Assembly (NCBI RefSeq): GCF_018613575.1
Contig: NZ_JAGGPX010000009.1
Coordinates: 1 to 64,000, forward strand
Reading direction: 5' to 3'
Origin: Planococcus sp. ISL-110
GTDB taxonomy: Bacteria > Bacillota > Bacilli > Bacillales_A > Planococcaceae
DNA: 64,000 nt
Part shown: in pieces, positions 51,228 to 59,437 of the stretch
How positions within the stretch are numbered: the first letter of the stretch is position 1
Layout of the letters: every line of letters starts with the position of its first letter
The notes under the pieces: model-generated
Seen by the model: only the letters and a program-made list of their open reading frames with translations
Told to the model about the DNA's origin: nothing
Databases searched by the model: none
Program-made: the position numbers and the translations under genes

Positions 51228-51899
51228 ATGATAAAAGGAATCATATTCGATTTTGACGGGTTGATTTTTGATACGGAAACACATCAATACCGGATTCTCC
51301 AGGAAATGTTCAGCGAATATGGCAGTGAATTGCCGCTTGCGCTGTGGCAAAATGAAGTCGGAACAGACAGTGGATTTTCTCCGTTCCACTATATGGAGCA
51401 GCAGATCGGTAAACCAGTGGAGCATGCGCTTCTCGAAGAACAATACGAAAAAAAGTTTCTTTCAACTTTATCCCAGGAAAAAGCCCGTGACGGTGTGGAG
51501 GATTACTTGAAGATGGCGCAGGAGTTGGAGTTGAAGATTGGGCTGGCGTCCAGTTCCAGCTACCGTTGGGTCTCCAGCCACCTGAAAAACCTTGAGCTGT
51601 TCGATTATTTCCAGTGCATCCGAACCTCCGATCATGTGGAAAAAGTAAAGCCTGATCCCGCTCTGTATATTCAAGCGGCTCAAGGTTTGGATCTGCATCC
51701 CGAAAACTGCCTGGTTTTTGAGGATTCTGCTCATGGCGCAACAGCTGCTAAACGGGCTGGCATGGGCTGTGTTATCGTACCGAACAAAATAACCAGCACG
51801 ATGGATTTCTGCAAGGTTGAACACCGGCTCGATTCCATGGCGGATATGCCGCTGAAAGATCTTCTTCAATATGTGGCTTCAGTGAAAGTAAAACGTTAA
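51228..51899 (+). CDS. HAD-superfamily hydrolase (phosphoglycolate phosphatase/beta-PGM-like)
   Basis: A 223-aa HAD phosphatase, subfamily IA. Motif I IIFDFDGLIFDTE (nucleophile Asp at residue 8, general acid at 10), then a helical cap, motif II GLASSSSYRWV, motif III lysine in EKVKPDPALY, motif IV VFEDSAHGATAAKRAGM. Same type as B. subtilis YhcW. Substrate is probably a small sugar phosphate. Start follows AAGGAAG. It ends with a strong terminator. Confidence 0.9.
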   Translation: MIKGIIFDFDGLIFDTETHQYRILQEMFSEYGSELPLALWQNEVGTDSGFSPFHYMEQQIGKPVEHALLEEQYEKKFLSTLSQEKARDGVEDYLKMAQELELKIGLASSSSYRWVSSHLKNLELFDYFQCIRTSDHVEKVKPDPALYIQAAQGLDLHPENCLVFEDSAHGATAAKRAGMGCVIVPNKITSTMDFCKVEHRLDSMADMPLKDLLQYVASVKVKR

Positions 51900-51903
51900 T
51901 AAT

Positions 51904-51944
51904 CGAAAAAGATGGTACTGGATAAATTCCAATACCATCTTTTT
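51904..51944. terminator. Bidirectional terminator
   Basis: AAAAAGATGGTACTGG/CCAATACCATCTTTTTT hairpin between the convergent HAD and flavin-monooxygenase genes. Confidence 0.85.
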
Positions 51945-51963
51945 TGTTGTGGTGAAGCTCTTG

Positions 51964-53028
51964 TTATTTCTTCGCGGTATACTTCCTGATCGCCGGCAGA
52001 ATCTCTGTGCCGATCAAATCGATGTTGCGTTTCAGGCGGTCGATCGGGACGCCGCCAAAATCCATTTGCGCGATATAGCGCTGGTGTCCGAACATTTCAT
52101 GCTGGTACAGGATTTTTTCGATGATCTGCTGTGGACTGCCGATGTTCATGACGCTGTCCTTTTGTGCACCGTGCATAAACGCCGCTTGTGGATAACCTTG
52201 GCCATTGGTTTTGTGCATACCTTTGTCCACATGTGGATAAACTTCTTCCATTGCCTGTTGGGTGGTTTCGGCCGCATTAAAAAATCCGGCCGTCGCTACC
52301 GGCAGTTCAGAGGGACTAAAACCGCTTTCCTTGGCAGCGTTGCGGTAGGCGTCGATTGTGTACTGAAAGTTTTCTGCAGGACCGCCGAGCGTTGCAAGCA
52401 TCATTGGCACGCCGGCATGTCCCGCTTTGATGGCACTCGCCGGATGGCCGCCGACTGCACGCCAAATCGGCAGCGAACCTGTCGTGGGACGCGGGATGAC
52501 CTGTGCATCGCGGAGCGGCGCACGGAAACGGCCGCTCCAATCGACCGTTTCCTGGCTGTTGATCTGCAGCAGCAAATCGAATTTCTCTTCATACAATTCC
52601 TCGTAATAACGGATGTCGTAGCCGAGCAGCTCAAACAAGCCGACACGCGAAGCACGCCCCGCAATGATTTCTGCACGTCCGTTCGAAATCAAATCAATGG
52701 TGGCAAAATCCTCAAAAACGCGCACCGGATCCGATGTACTGATGATGGTAGAAGAGCTGGAAATCTTGATGTTTTTGGTCGCCTGGGCAATCGCTGCCAG
52801 CACAACCGTATGCGCCTGGGTCGCGAAATATTCCTGATGGCTTTCCCCAACGCTGAAGAAATCCAGCCCCGCCTGATCTGCCAGCTGCGCGAGCCCGATA
52901 ATTTCCTGAATGCGCTCTCCTGCCGAAATCCGCTGTCCTGTATGCGGGTCGGGAAGATGATCTCCCAATGTATACAAGCCAAACTCCATGCCTTTGTCCG
53001 GGTTGATGCGGTATTGTTCCATGTCCAT
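51964..53028 (-). CDS. LLM-class flavin-dependent oxidoreductase (luciferase-like)
   Basis: A 354-aa monooxygenase of the bacterial-luciferase family, using reduced FMN or F420. Recognisable parts are MEFGLYTLGDHLPDP, AQLADQAGLDFFSVGESHQEYF, ISSSSTIISTSDPVRVFEDFATIDLISNGRAEIIAGRASRVG and LPIWRAVGGHPASAIKAGHAGVP. The start ATG at 53028 has AAGGA six bases ahead; another ATG at 53034 lies too close. The substrate is unknown. The two TGTGGATAA words in the coding region (near 52195 and 52227) are codons for HVDKGM-like residues and probably chance. Confidence 0.88.
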   Translation of the reverse strand: MDMEQYRINPDKGMEFGLYTLGDHLPDPHTGQRISAGERIQEIIGLAQLADQAGLDFFSVGESHQEYFATQAHTVVLAAIAQATKNIKISSSSTIISTSDPVRVFEDFATIDLISNGRAEIIAGRASRVGLFELLGYDIRYYEELYEEKFDLLLQINSQETVDWSGRFRAPLRDAQVIPRPTTGSLPIWRAVGGHPASAIKAGHAGVPMMLATLGGPAENFQYTIDAYRNAAKESGFSPSELPVATAGFFNAAETTQQAMEEVYPHVDKGMHKTNGQGYPQAAFMHGAQKDSVMNIGSPQQIIEKILYQHEMFGHQRYIAQMDFGGVPIDRLKRNIDLIGTEILPAIRKYTAKK

Positions 53029-53111
53029 TGTCATTCCTTCCTATTGTCCACTATTTTACATAAGCCCAGTATAATCTGACGGATGAGCCGACTAGAACTA
53101 ATATGCCTGAC

Positions 53112-53161
53112 CAAGAAAAAAAGAGCAGTCTCCATAATAAAACCGGAACCGCTCTTTCTTT
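53112..53161 (-). terminator. Terminator of the methyltransferase gene
   Basis: Minus-strand AAAGAGCGGTTCCGG...GGAGACTGCTCTTTTTTTCTT hairpin. Confidence 0.75.
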
Positions 53162-53163
53162 AT

Positions 53164-53889
53164 TTATTTCAACTGCGTTGCGGCAATGGCGAAATAAGAA
53201 CCCGGCTCTTCCGAAAATTCCACACGTTCAAAATGGGCTTGGAACCCCGCGTCCGCAAGCAGCCTCTCCCATTCCGGCATGGAAAACAAGCCGGCCTTGG
53301 CGCTGTCGTGTTCGTGGGTAATCTGTCCATTACTATCCCGCATGAGGTAAGCGTATTCCGTTTCCGTCACCCCATCTTCCGGATCGCTGTCGTAACTCCA
53401 TTCCAAATACCGCATGCCCCGTCCGCCTTTATCGACTCCACCATGGTCTGTCCGTGGTTCGAAGGTCTCCATGTACTGATCCGGCATAATGAACAACAGG
53501 CCGTCCTGTTTTAAATGCTTTTTGGCATTCTTCATGACCGCCAGCAACTCGGCTTTATCTGTAAAATAGGAAATCGCGTCGTGGATAAACACAAGATCAA
53601 ACTCGGTCCCGGCGGCAATCGTCCGCATGTCCCCTTGCATATGCAGACAGTCCGGATTCAGCTCGCGGCTGACCTCCAGCATGTCGGGCGACAGGTCCGT
53701 CAAAGTCATCGAAAAATACTTTTTCAGGTAAAAGGCATTGCTGCCGCCTCCTGAACCAAACTCTACCGCGTCCTTGATAGCGGGATGGTACTGCCGGATA
53801 ATTTTCAAGAAAAGATGGGCTTCTTCCTCGTATTCCGTGTGCGGGGACATCAACGGCCACCATTTCGCCAATTCCTTATACAGCTTCAT
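53164..53889 (-). CDS. Class I SAM-dependent methyltransferase
   Basis: A 241-aa enzyme from the ATG at 53889 (AAGGGTG upstream). SAM motif I DAVEFGSGGGSNAFYLKKYF (residues ~42-61), the acidic loop MTLTDLSPDML, motif DLVFIHDAISYFTD and LKQDGLLFIMPDQY. Architecture as in small-molecule methyltransferases (UbiE/COQ5-like). No substrate can be assigned. Single gene with its own terminator. Confidence 0.85.
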   Translation of the reverse strand: MKLYKELAKWWPLMSPHTEYEEEAHLFLKIIRQYHPAIKDAVEFGSGGGSNAFYLKKYFSMTLTDLSPDMLEVSRELNPDCLHMQGDMRTIAAGTEFDLVFIHDAISYFTDKAELLAVMKNAKKHLKQDGLLFIMPDQYMETFEPRTDHGGVDKGGRGMRYLEWSYDSDPEDGVTETEYAYLMRDSNGQITHEHDSAKAGLFSMPEWERLLADAGFQAHFERVEFSEEPGSYFAIAATQLK

Positions 53890-54063
53890 CTGGATCACCC
53901 TTCCGATTTTTCTTTTATTATATAGCGGTTGAGGAGAAAGTGCGGAAGAAAGTGCTCTATACTCCATCACAAGTAAACATAGACTAGTTAACCCAGGACT
54001 ATTAAACTACAATAAACTTAACTAGAAATTTGCCCTTATCTATTCGAAAGAAGGAGATGAAAG

Positions 54064-54651
54064 ATGAAAAAAGTTCTTTTATGGATTGCCGTGGCAATCC
54101 TTATTATCCATCTCGTGACCGGATACCACGCCACTCCAGAAGGTGCATTCGAAGAACTGCAGCAATCAACAGATGCCACCCTTATTCCTCTAGTGGATGA
54201 GGGGCATGTAATCCTACTAGATGAAAACGGAGGACTTTCCATTGCGCTCATGATTACCGAGCGCGGTTTCTTGGTTACCACCCTTTACACGGATTTTGAA
54301 ACTTTCCCTACCAACTTGAATGTGTTTGATGTGGATCTGGATCATACAATTGCATTTTTAAACGCACCTGGGAATTGGGAGCATGCTTACGGCCTTGTTA
54401 AAAGTGAAGAGGTAAAATATTTGGCAAGTTCATGGCCCCTGGAATACGAAGACCCATTAACAGTCCACCCTTTAGCAGATTACATCCTCGACTCCGCTGC
54501 CGAAGATCTCGTTCTCTGGGACTTTCCTCAAGAGCTGGAAAAGGATACCCTGCAGTCTTCCTTCTATTTTCTGGATGCAAATGAAACATTGATTGAGAGA
54601 ATTAAAAATGATTATAGAGTAGAAGAGTTTTTTGTTAGCGAAGACTCATAG
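54064..54651 (+). CDS. Hypothetical secreted or membrane-anchored protein, 195 aa
   Basis: N-terminal signal/anchor segment (KKVLLWIAVAILIIHLV), then an acidic extracytoplasmic domain of about 170 residues with no cysteines. The ATG follows GAAGGAGATGAAAG, a strong signal. I do not recognise the family. No operon partner; nothing of note in 54652-54881. Confidence 0.7.
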   Translation: MKKVLLWIAVAILIIHLVTGYHATPEGAFEELQQSTDATLIPLVDEGHVILLDENGGLSIALMITERGFLVTTLYTDFETFPTNLNVFDVDLDHTIAFLNAPGNWEHAYGLVKSEEVKYLASSWPLEYEDPLTVHPLADYILDSAAEDLVLWDFPQELEKDTLQSSFYFLDANETLIERIKNDYRVEEFFVSEDS

Positions 54652-54881
54652 AAATGGCAGAGAGTTACTAAAGTGACTCGGATAAAGAAGGCTAAATCCA
54701 TTTGGTTTCTCACGCTGCACCAAACTGCATTTGGAATTGCGCTTTCACCTGAAAAAACACCGCTTATCGTGTTGGATTTCATTGTCCTCGCACCCATTTG
54801 CATGACGCCATATCACAACAGATGAATGCATCCGCTTCCCTATGGTAAAGTGATGGCATATGACAGGAGGGGGGAACGCGA

Positions 54882-55226
54882 TTGAATATTAATATCGATT
54901 CTCTTGTTACTTTTTTATTTATATGGGGAACACCGCTCGTTCTGATGAGTTGGGCCTATTTAAAGATGGATGCAGATGACCGGAAATCAGCGATGAACGA
55001 CTTCAAATCACGCCGCTTTATCGTGACCATCGGTTCGGTTACATTCGGAGCTTTTCTGATACATCTCGGAAGCGTGCTGTCTGTTCAGCTTTTGGAAACA
55101 ATCGGACTTTTCATATTGGCTTTGGGCGGAATTTTTTCAATAATCACTACGTGGAAGAGCAGCAAAGGCCGGAGCCTGTTAATTTTCGCACTGATTTGCT
55201 TTATGATTTATCTCAACGTCAGCTGA
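54882..55226 (+). CDS. Membrane protein, 114 aa
   Basis: Four probable TM segments (residues ~8-27, 47-66, 70-88, 95-112) with a charged loop KMDADDRKSAMNDFKSRR after the first. The start is a TTG, 11 bases after AGGAGG. Family not recognised. The next gene, on the same strand, is also a small membrane protein. Confidence 0.65.
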   Translation: MNINIDSLVTFLFIWGTPLVLMSWAYLKMDADDRKSAMNDFKSRRFIVTIGSVTFGAFLIHLGSVLSVQLLETIGLFILALGGIFSIITTWKSSKGRSLLIFALICFMIYLNVS

Positions 55227-55303
55227 CTTGGCTGCCGGTTTGCCGGGAGATCCTTCCGGGAACCCATAGGTTAATGGATTAAGATGAAAAAAGGGGGATG
55301 AAC

Positions 55304-55906
55304 ATGATCTTTTTTATTATTTGGCTATTGCTGATCAGCTATGCCGTGTTTCTGGCACCCGGCGGCGATACTGATCCTATCATGTCAAACATATTCAGCG
55401 GCAATTTCGGGGAAATCGATCCGCTGGTGTTTGCCATCTTCAATTCACTCGGCTTGTTTCCGATGGTATTTTTGACCTTATTGCTGCTGAATGACCGGCA
55501 GAAATGGCCGGCGTGGCCGTTCGCCCTGCTATCGTTTGGCATCGGTGCTTTTTCGCTCCTGCTTTATTTCGCATTCGGTGACCGAAAGGCCGAAAAAAGG
55601 CTGCGGACTCCGGATTGGCTCGTGCGTTTTCTTGGCTCCCGCTTCTGGCTGATCCTCTTGATGGTGTCTTGGCTTGCCAATGGGCTGACGCTGCTGCAGG
55701 GCTTTTCGCTGGCAGCCTACCGGGAAGCCTTTTTCGCATCGAGTCTGGTCTCCGTCATGACCGTCGACTGGCTTGTGCTGTGGGGCTTGTCCGTCTATGC
55801 TGTCCACCGCTTCTACCCGCAGGCAGAACTCAAGGCCCTCGCCTGGATCCCGGTTATCGGACCGGTACTGGTGCTGTTCATCAATAAAAAAAACCAGACC
55901 CTATAA
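55304..55906 (+). CDS. Membrane protein, ~200 aa
   Basis: Polytopic protein with about six TM segments. Notable pieces are FLAPGGDTDPIMSNIFSGNFGEIDPLVFAIFNSLGLFP near the N-terminus and a C-terminal LAWIPVIGPVLVLF. The second ATG (55304) is chosen because GGGGG overlaps the first (55298). It resembles uncharacterised plastid/cyanobacterial-type 'DUF2834-like' membrane proteins only weakly. Function unknown. Confidence 0.68.
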   Translation: MIFFIIWLLLISYAVFLAPGGDTDPIMSNIFSGNFGEIDPLVFAIFNSLGLFPMVFLTLLLLNDRQKWPAWPFALLSFGIGAFSLLLYFAFGDRKAEKRLRTPDWLVRFLGSRFWLILLMVSWLANGLTLLQGFSLAAYREAFFASSLVSVMTVDWLVLWGLSVYAVHRFYPQAELKALAWIPVIGPVLVLFINKKNQTL

Positions 55907-55950
55907 AAATACGGCCATTACGCTGAAATTTGCGGAATGGCCGTATTTAT
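55903..55950. terminator. Bidirectional terminator
   Basis: AAATACGGCCATTACGC/TTGCGGAATGGCCGTATTT hairpin between the membrane-protein gene and the SDR remnant. Confidence 0.88.
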
Positions 55951-55956
55951 TTCTGC

Positions 55957-56366
55957 TTACTGAGCTGTCATGCCGCCGTCCACCACAAACTCCGAGCCTG
56001 TGGAATAGCTTGCTTCGTCAGACGCCAGGAACAACACCATATTGGATACTTCCTCCGACTGGGCGACGCGCTTTAATGGAATACATTTCGAAAATTCCTC
56101 AACAGCCGCCTTAGCGTCTTCCTGAACAACCATTGGTGTAGCAATAACGCCCGGATGGACGGGATCACCGTCTTCATGCCAAGGAATACCGAAACCTGAT
56201 TGAATGCACCGTCCCCAAGTTCTTCTGCCAAAGCCTGGCCTTTCTTTTCGTTCAAATCCGTCAGTACGACTCTTGCGCCTTCTTCGATGAATTTCTTCGC
56301 ATGGGATCCGCCCCTACCTTGTGCTCCACCGGTGATGAATGCGACTTTTCCTGCTAAACGGACCAT
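55957..56366 (-). pseudogene. Short-chain dehydrogenase/reductase, internally deleted
   Basis: The N-terminal end is a normal [26 protein letters not shown] (cofactor motif) and [24 protein letters not shown]. After about 57 residues the sequence jumps, in another frame, to the C-terminal part: [10 protein letters not shown], then [40 protein letters not shown] and a stop at 55957. The middle ~110 residues with the NNAG, catalytic serine and YxxxK motifs are gone. An ordinary SDR has about 250 aa. The remnant is divergent from a TetR gene, the usual arrangement for a regulated SDR. Confidence 0.85.
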
Positions 56367-56523
56367 ATTCTGTTACTTCTAAAATTTTGCTGAAAATCGG
56401 CTTGTAAATAAACTGCGTTTGTAATTTAACAGATAATAATTCAGTTTGTCCATCTCTAAAGATTCATGTCATACTTAATTCACTAGCTTGTCCATTTTCC
56501 GGACACAACAGGAGGAGAACAAC

Positions 56524-57117
56524 ATGGACCCCACGGAAGACCGCCGCATCCTGCGGACCAAAAAAAAACTGAAAACAGCACTGCTGCAGTTATTGGAAGA
56601 AAAAGGGTTGCACGAACTGACCATCACGGAAGTCACTAAACACGCAAACTGCAACCGCGTCACGTTCTACTCTCATTACAAGGACTTGAACGAGCTGCTT
56701 GCCGCTATCGTTGAAGATCATCTGGACGGTCTCGTAAACCATTTCCGAAAAGGTTTTCAGGAACTGGAACGCTTTTCTTCAACAGATGTGCAGCGCCACC
56801 TGCCAATTTTCGCGTACATTTACGAACACCGGTTTATCTTCCGGCTGATCATTAAAGGCGAAGTGTTACCCGGATCTCAGAACCAGTTTTGCGAAAGCCT
56901 TGTGCAGGTAGCCGCTACTGAGCTGCGCCTGGAGGAAGAAAGCAACCTGGAAATTTCGGCGCTCAATTATTTCATGACCTATGGCAGCCTGGGCTTTTTC
57001 CTTTACTGGACCAAACAGGATTTTAAGGATTCTCCTGAAATCATGGCTGAAAAACTGGCCGCCCTGCACGGCAAAATGTATGAAGGCGCAGTTGTGGTCG
57101 AAGATAAAAAACAGTGA
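56524..57117 (+). CDS. TetR/AcrR-family transcriptional regulator
   Basis: A 197-aa repressor from the ATG at 56524 (AGGAGGAG upstream). HTH: RTKKKLKTALLQLLEEKGLHELTITEVTKHANCNRVTFYSHYKDLNEL (residues ~10-57), then a helical ligand domain. It is divergent from the broken SDR, and TetR genes commonly repress a divergent neighbour, so its original target may be that gene. Ligand unknown. It has a strong terminator. Confidence 0.9.
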   Translation: MDPTEDRRILRTKKKLKTALLQLLEEKGLHELTITEVTKHANCNRVTFYSHYKDLNELLAAIVEDHLDGLVNHFRKGFQELERFSSTDVQRHLPIFAYIYEHRFIFRLIIKGEVLPGSQNQFCESLVQVAATELRLEEESNLEISALNYFMTYGSLGFFLYWTKQDFKDSPEIMAEKLAALHGKMYEGAVVVEDKKQ

Positions 57118-57148
57118 AAAAGGCATTCCCCGAAGGAATGCCTTTTTC
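57117..57148 (+). terminator. Terminator of the TetR gene
   Basis: AAAAAGGCATTCC-CCGA-GGAATGCCTTTTT perfect hairpin. Confidence 0.93.
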
Positions 57149-57287
57149 ATTGAGATGTCGTACGTATTCATGAATTTTCACTTTTCTTATTGTGCGATAT
57201 ATCCGCCATACGGCATGGATAGTTGTTCTCCTTACATAAGAAGTTGCTTTAGCGGTCAGACATGATTGCTTGAACGAATTCAGCCGG

Positions 57288-57480
57288 TTATCCCCAATTC
57301 ACCAGCAAAAAATTTCATAAACGCAGAATCCCTTGATTTATCCAGTGGAATCTTGCATATGTGGATGATTTCAGCCCAAAACGGGGATAACCTTGCCGCT
57401 TCGTCATTCTTTTCCATTTATCCACATGTGGATAAAGTATGACTGCCACTTGTGGTTTCCCATCCACAAGTGACAGTCAA
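57288..57480. promoter_or_regulatory. Cluster of DnaA-box-like sites and hairpin in a 550-bp gene-free region
   Basis: TTATCCACA and its inverse form the perfect 18-bp palindrome at 57418-57435. Near-matches are TTATCCCCA (57288), TTATCCAGT (57338), TCATCCACA (minus, ~57367), TTATCCCCG (minus, ~57391) and CATCCACA (~57471). A long inverted repeat, GACTG-CACTTGTGG/CCACAAGTG-CAGTC, covers 57441-57478. Region 57149-57670 has no gene I can support. Confidence 0.65.
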
Positions 57481-57670
57481 AAATCCATATTTTTCAGTTC
57501 ACCCGATAAAGGAAGAGAAGTTCTGTAAGATCTAGGTATATAGAAAAACTCTTTCCTGCAATGACCAAATAAAAAGTTTCGTTGGTGTGAAAAATGGACT
57601 ATCCGGGTATTTTAGGAGTATAAAAGAATACTGATTTCATGCAGCTGAATTTGAGAAAGAGGTGCAGGTG

Positions 57671-58900
57671 ATGGAGCAGGAAAAAAACAAGAATGCATTA
57701 AGCCACGCGGCTTCCTGGTTTGCAAAATGGGTGCTGAACAATAAGGCCGTATCCATACTGATCATTATTTTGTTGATTCAGGTGAATTTGCTGCTGCTTC
57801 CCAGAATCAGTTTCATTTTCGAGCCGTTAAGCGCTTTTTTTAGTGTCATGGGGCTGCCGCTGATCATGTCCGGTGTCTTGTATTACCTGCTGAGCCCACT
57901 CATTGATTGGATGGAAACTAAAAAAATCAATCGGATAGCCAGCATTTTAATCGTTTTTGTAGTAGCTGCCGGATTTCTGGTCTGGGGCATCACGGCATTG
58001 ATACCGATTATCCGCGAACAGACGCTGAGCCTTCTGAACAATTGGCCGGACTATTTAGCGAGTTTCATCGCAAAGATCGATGCCTTTTTCCAAATCGACT
58101 TGCTGTCGCGGCTGCAGATGCAGTTAACCGGTGACGGCGACAGCATCGCCACTTCCATTACAGACCGGGCAGAAGGGCTCTTCGGTACGACTGTTAGCGG
58201 TATCGGCAATGTGTTCGATGTTCTGTCGACGACCGTTCTGGCAGTCATCACGACACCCTTCATCCTGTTTTACTTGCTGAAAGACGGCCACAATTTGCCC
58301 TACCACATCATGAAGTTTGTACCTTCGAAGATGCGGGAAAATACTTATCTTCTGATGCGCGAGATGAACCTGCAGATCAGCCATTACATCCGTGGCCAGT
58401 TGCTCGTCGCCTTTTTCGTTGGGCTGATGTTCTGGATCGGCTTGAGCATCATTGGCCTTGAGTATGCGTTGACGCTTGGAATCCTGGCGGGTGCCTTAAA
58501 CCTGATTCCGTTTTTGGGTACATTTATCGCCTTGTTGCCAATCGTCATCATTGCCATTGTGCTGTACCCTCCCCTCATGCTGGTCAAGGTGCTGATCGTC
58601 TTCGCCATCGAGCAGACCTTGGAGGGACGCGTAGTTCAGCCGCTCATTCTCGGAAGCAGTTTGAAGATCCACCCTGTCACCATCATCGCCGTCCTGTTGA
58701 CTGCGGGCAGTCTTTTCGGTTTACCGGGTGTCATCCTCGGAATACCTGCCTATGCGATCATTAAAGTGATCCTGGTGCATCTATTCACCTGGTACCAGTC
58801 CTATACCGGACTGTACAAAGATGACTCTAATCCAGCGCCACAACCACGGATCTCTGACAAGAAAAAGAAAAAACAGCTAAGCTTGAAAAAGAAGCTGTGA
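57671..58900 (+). CDS. AI-2E family (YdbI/PerM) membrane transporter
   Basis: A 409-aa polytopic protein of the PF01594 family from the ATG at 57671 (GAGG eight bases upstream). It has two N-terminal TM segments, a third at residues ~65-85, an extracellular segment, then FFVGLMFWIGLSIIGLEYALTLGILAGALNLIPFLGTFIALLPIVI and LEGRVVQPLILGSSLKIHPVTIIAVLLTAGSLFGLPGVILGIPAYAI. The family includes AI-2 exporters and Na+/H+-type transporters, so the substrate is open. It ends with a very lysine-rich tail (KKKKKQLSLKKKL). Convergent with the MarR gene, only two bases apart. Confidence 0.85.
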   Translation: MEQEKNKNALSHAASWFAKWVLNNKAVSILIIILLIQVNLLLLPRISFIFEPLSAFFSVMGLPLIMSGVLYYLLSPLIDWMETKKINRIASILIVFVVAAGFLVWGITALIPIIREQTLSLLNNWPDYLASFIAKIDAFFQIDLLSRLQMQLTGDGDSIATSITDRAEGLFGTTVSGIGNVFDVLSTTVLAVITTPFILFYLLKDGHNLPYHIMKFVPSKMRENTYLLMREMNLQISHYIRGQLLVAFFVGLMFWIGLSIIGLEYALTLGILAGALNLIPFLGTFIALLPIVIIAIVLYPPLMLVKVLIVFAIEQTLEGRVVQPLILGSSLKIHPVTIIAVLLTAGSLFGLPGVILGIPAYAIIKVILVHLFTWYQSYTGLYKDDSNPAPQPRISDKKKKKQLSLKKKL

Positions 58901-58902
58901 CG

Positions 58903-59325
58903 TCAGACGAAATCAGCCTGTATGATCGTATCCAACAGTTTCGTCAACACAGCCTTGTCGCTGTCCGACATATCTTGGAGAACTGTCCGGTTCAGCCCAT
59001 CGGTCGCTGCTTCCACGTCTCTCTGAATCGCCATCGACTTTTGCGTAGTAGCCACCAAAATATTTCTGCGATTTTCAGGATCTACCGAACGTTCGATAAA
59101 ACCCGCTTTTTGCATTTTATCCAAAATTCCAGATACAGTCGAAGCCTCTAAATGCATCAGTCCGCCAATCTGCTTTGGCGATAATTCCCCTTCGCTCCAT
59201 AAACAATTCAAAACACCGTATTGAGCCGGCGTCAGATCATATTCTTCCAATAGCTTGCTGAAGTGTTTGAACACTTTGTTCTGGCTGACACTCAGCAAGA
59301 AGTTGATACACTCTTTTAATTCCAT
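58903..59325 (-). CDS. MarR-family transcriptional regulator
   Basis: A 140-aa winged-HTH dimer. The core is YDLTPAQYGVLNCLWSEGELSPKQIGGLMHLEASTVSGILDKMQKAGFIERSVDPENRRNILVATTQK, with the wing DPENRR. GGAGGAG precedes the ATG. It is divergent from the quinone-oxidoreductase gene; the dyad between them is a likely shared operator. MarR proteins of this kind sense phenolics, quinones or thiol oxidants, but the sequence has a single cysteine region (LNCLW) only, so the signal is not clear. Confidence 0.9.
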   Translation of the reverse strand: MELKECINFLLSVSQNKVFKHFSKLLEEYDLTPAQYGVLNCLWSEGELSPKQIGGLMHLEASTVSGILDKMQKAGFIERSVDPENRRNILVATTQKSMAIQRDVEAATDGLNRTVLQDMSDSDKAVLTKLLDTIIQADFV

Positions 59326-59340
59326 TTGATCTCCTCCATA

Positions 59341-59384
59341 TTGACAGTATCCATCTTAGCATGTTAGGTTTTGTATTCAAACAT
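59341..59384. promoter_or_regulatory. Shared promoter region with MarR-type dyad
   Basis: ATGTT-N14-AACAT at 59361-59384 overlaps a minus-strand promoter (TTGAAT, 16-bp spacer, TAAGAT) for the MarR gene. On the plus strand TTGACA (59341-59346) with a weak TTAGGT -10 could serve the oxidoreductase. Confidence 0.55.
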
Positions 59385-59437
59385 TTTTGTCGCAGAACTA
59401 TTCTGCAGAGAAAATGAACAGGAAGGGGCAATTTATT

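Noticed and set aside
52190-52240. DnaA boxes (TGTGGATAA twice)
   Set aside because: They lie within the coding sequence of the flavin monooxygenase and can be explained by codons; there is no clustering beyond two.
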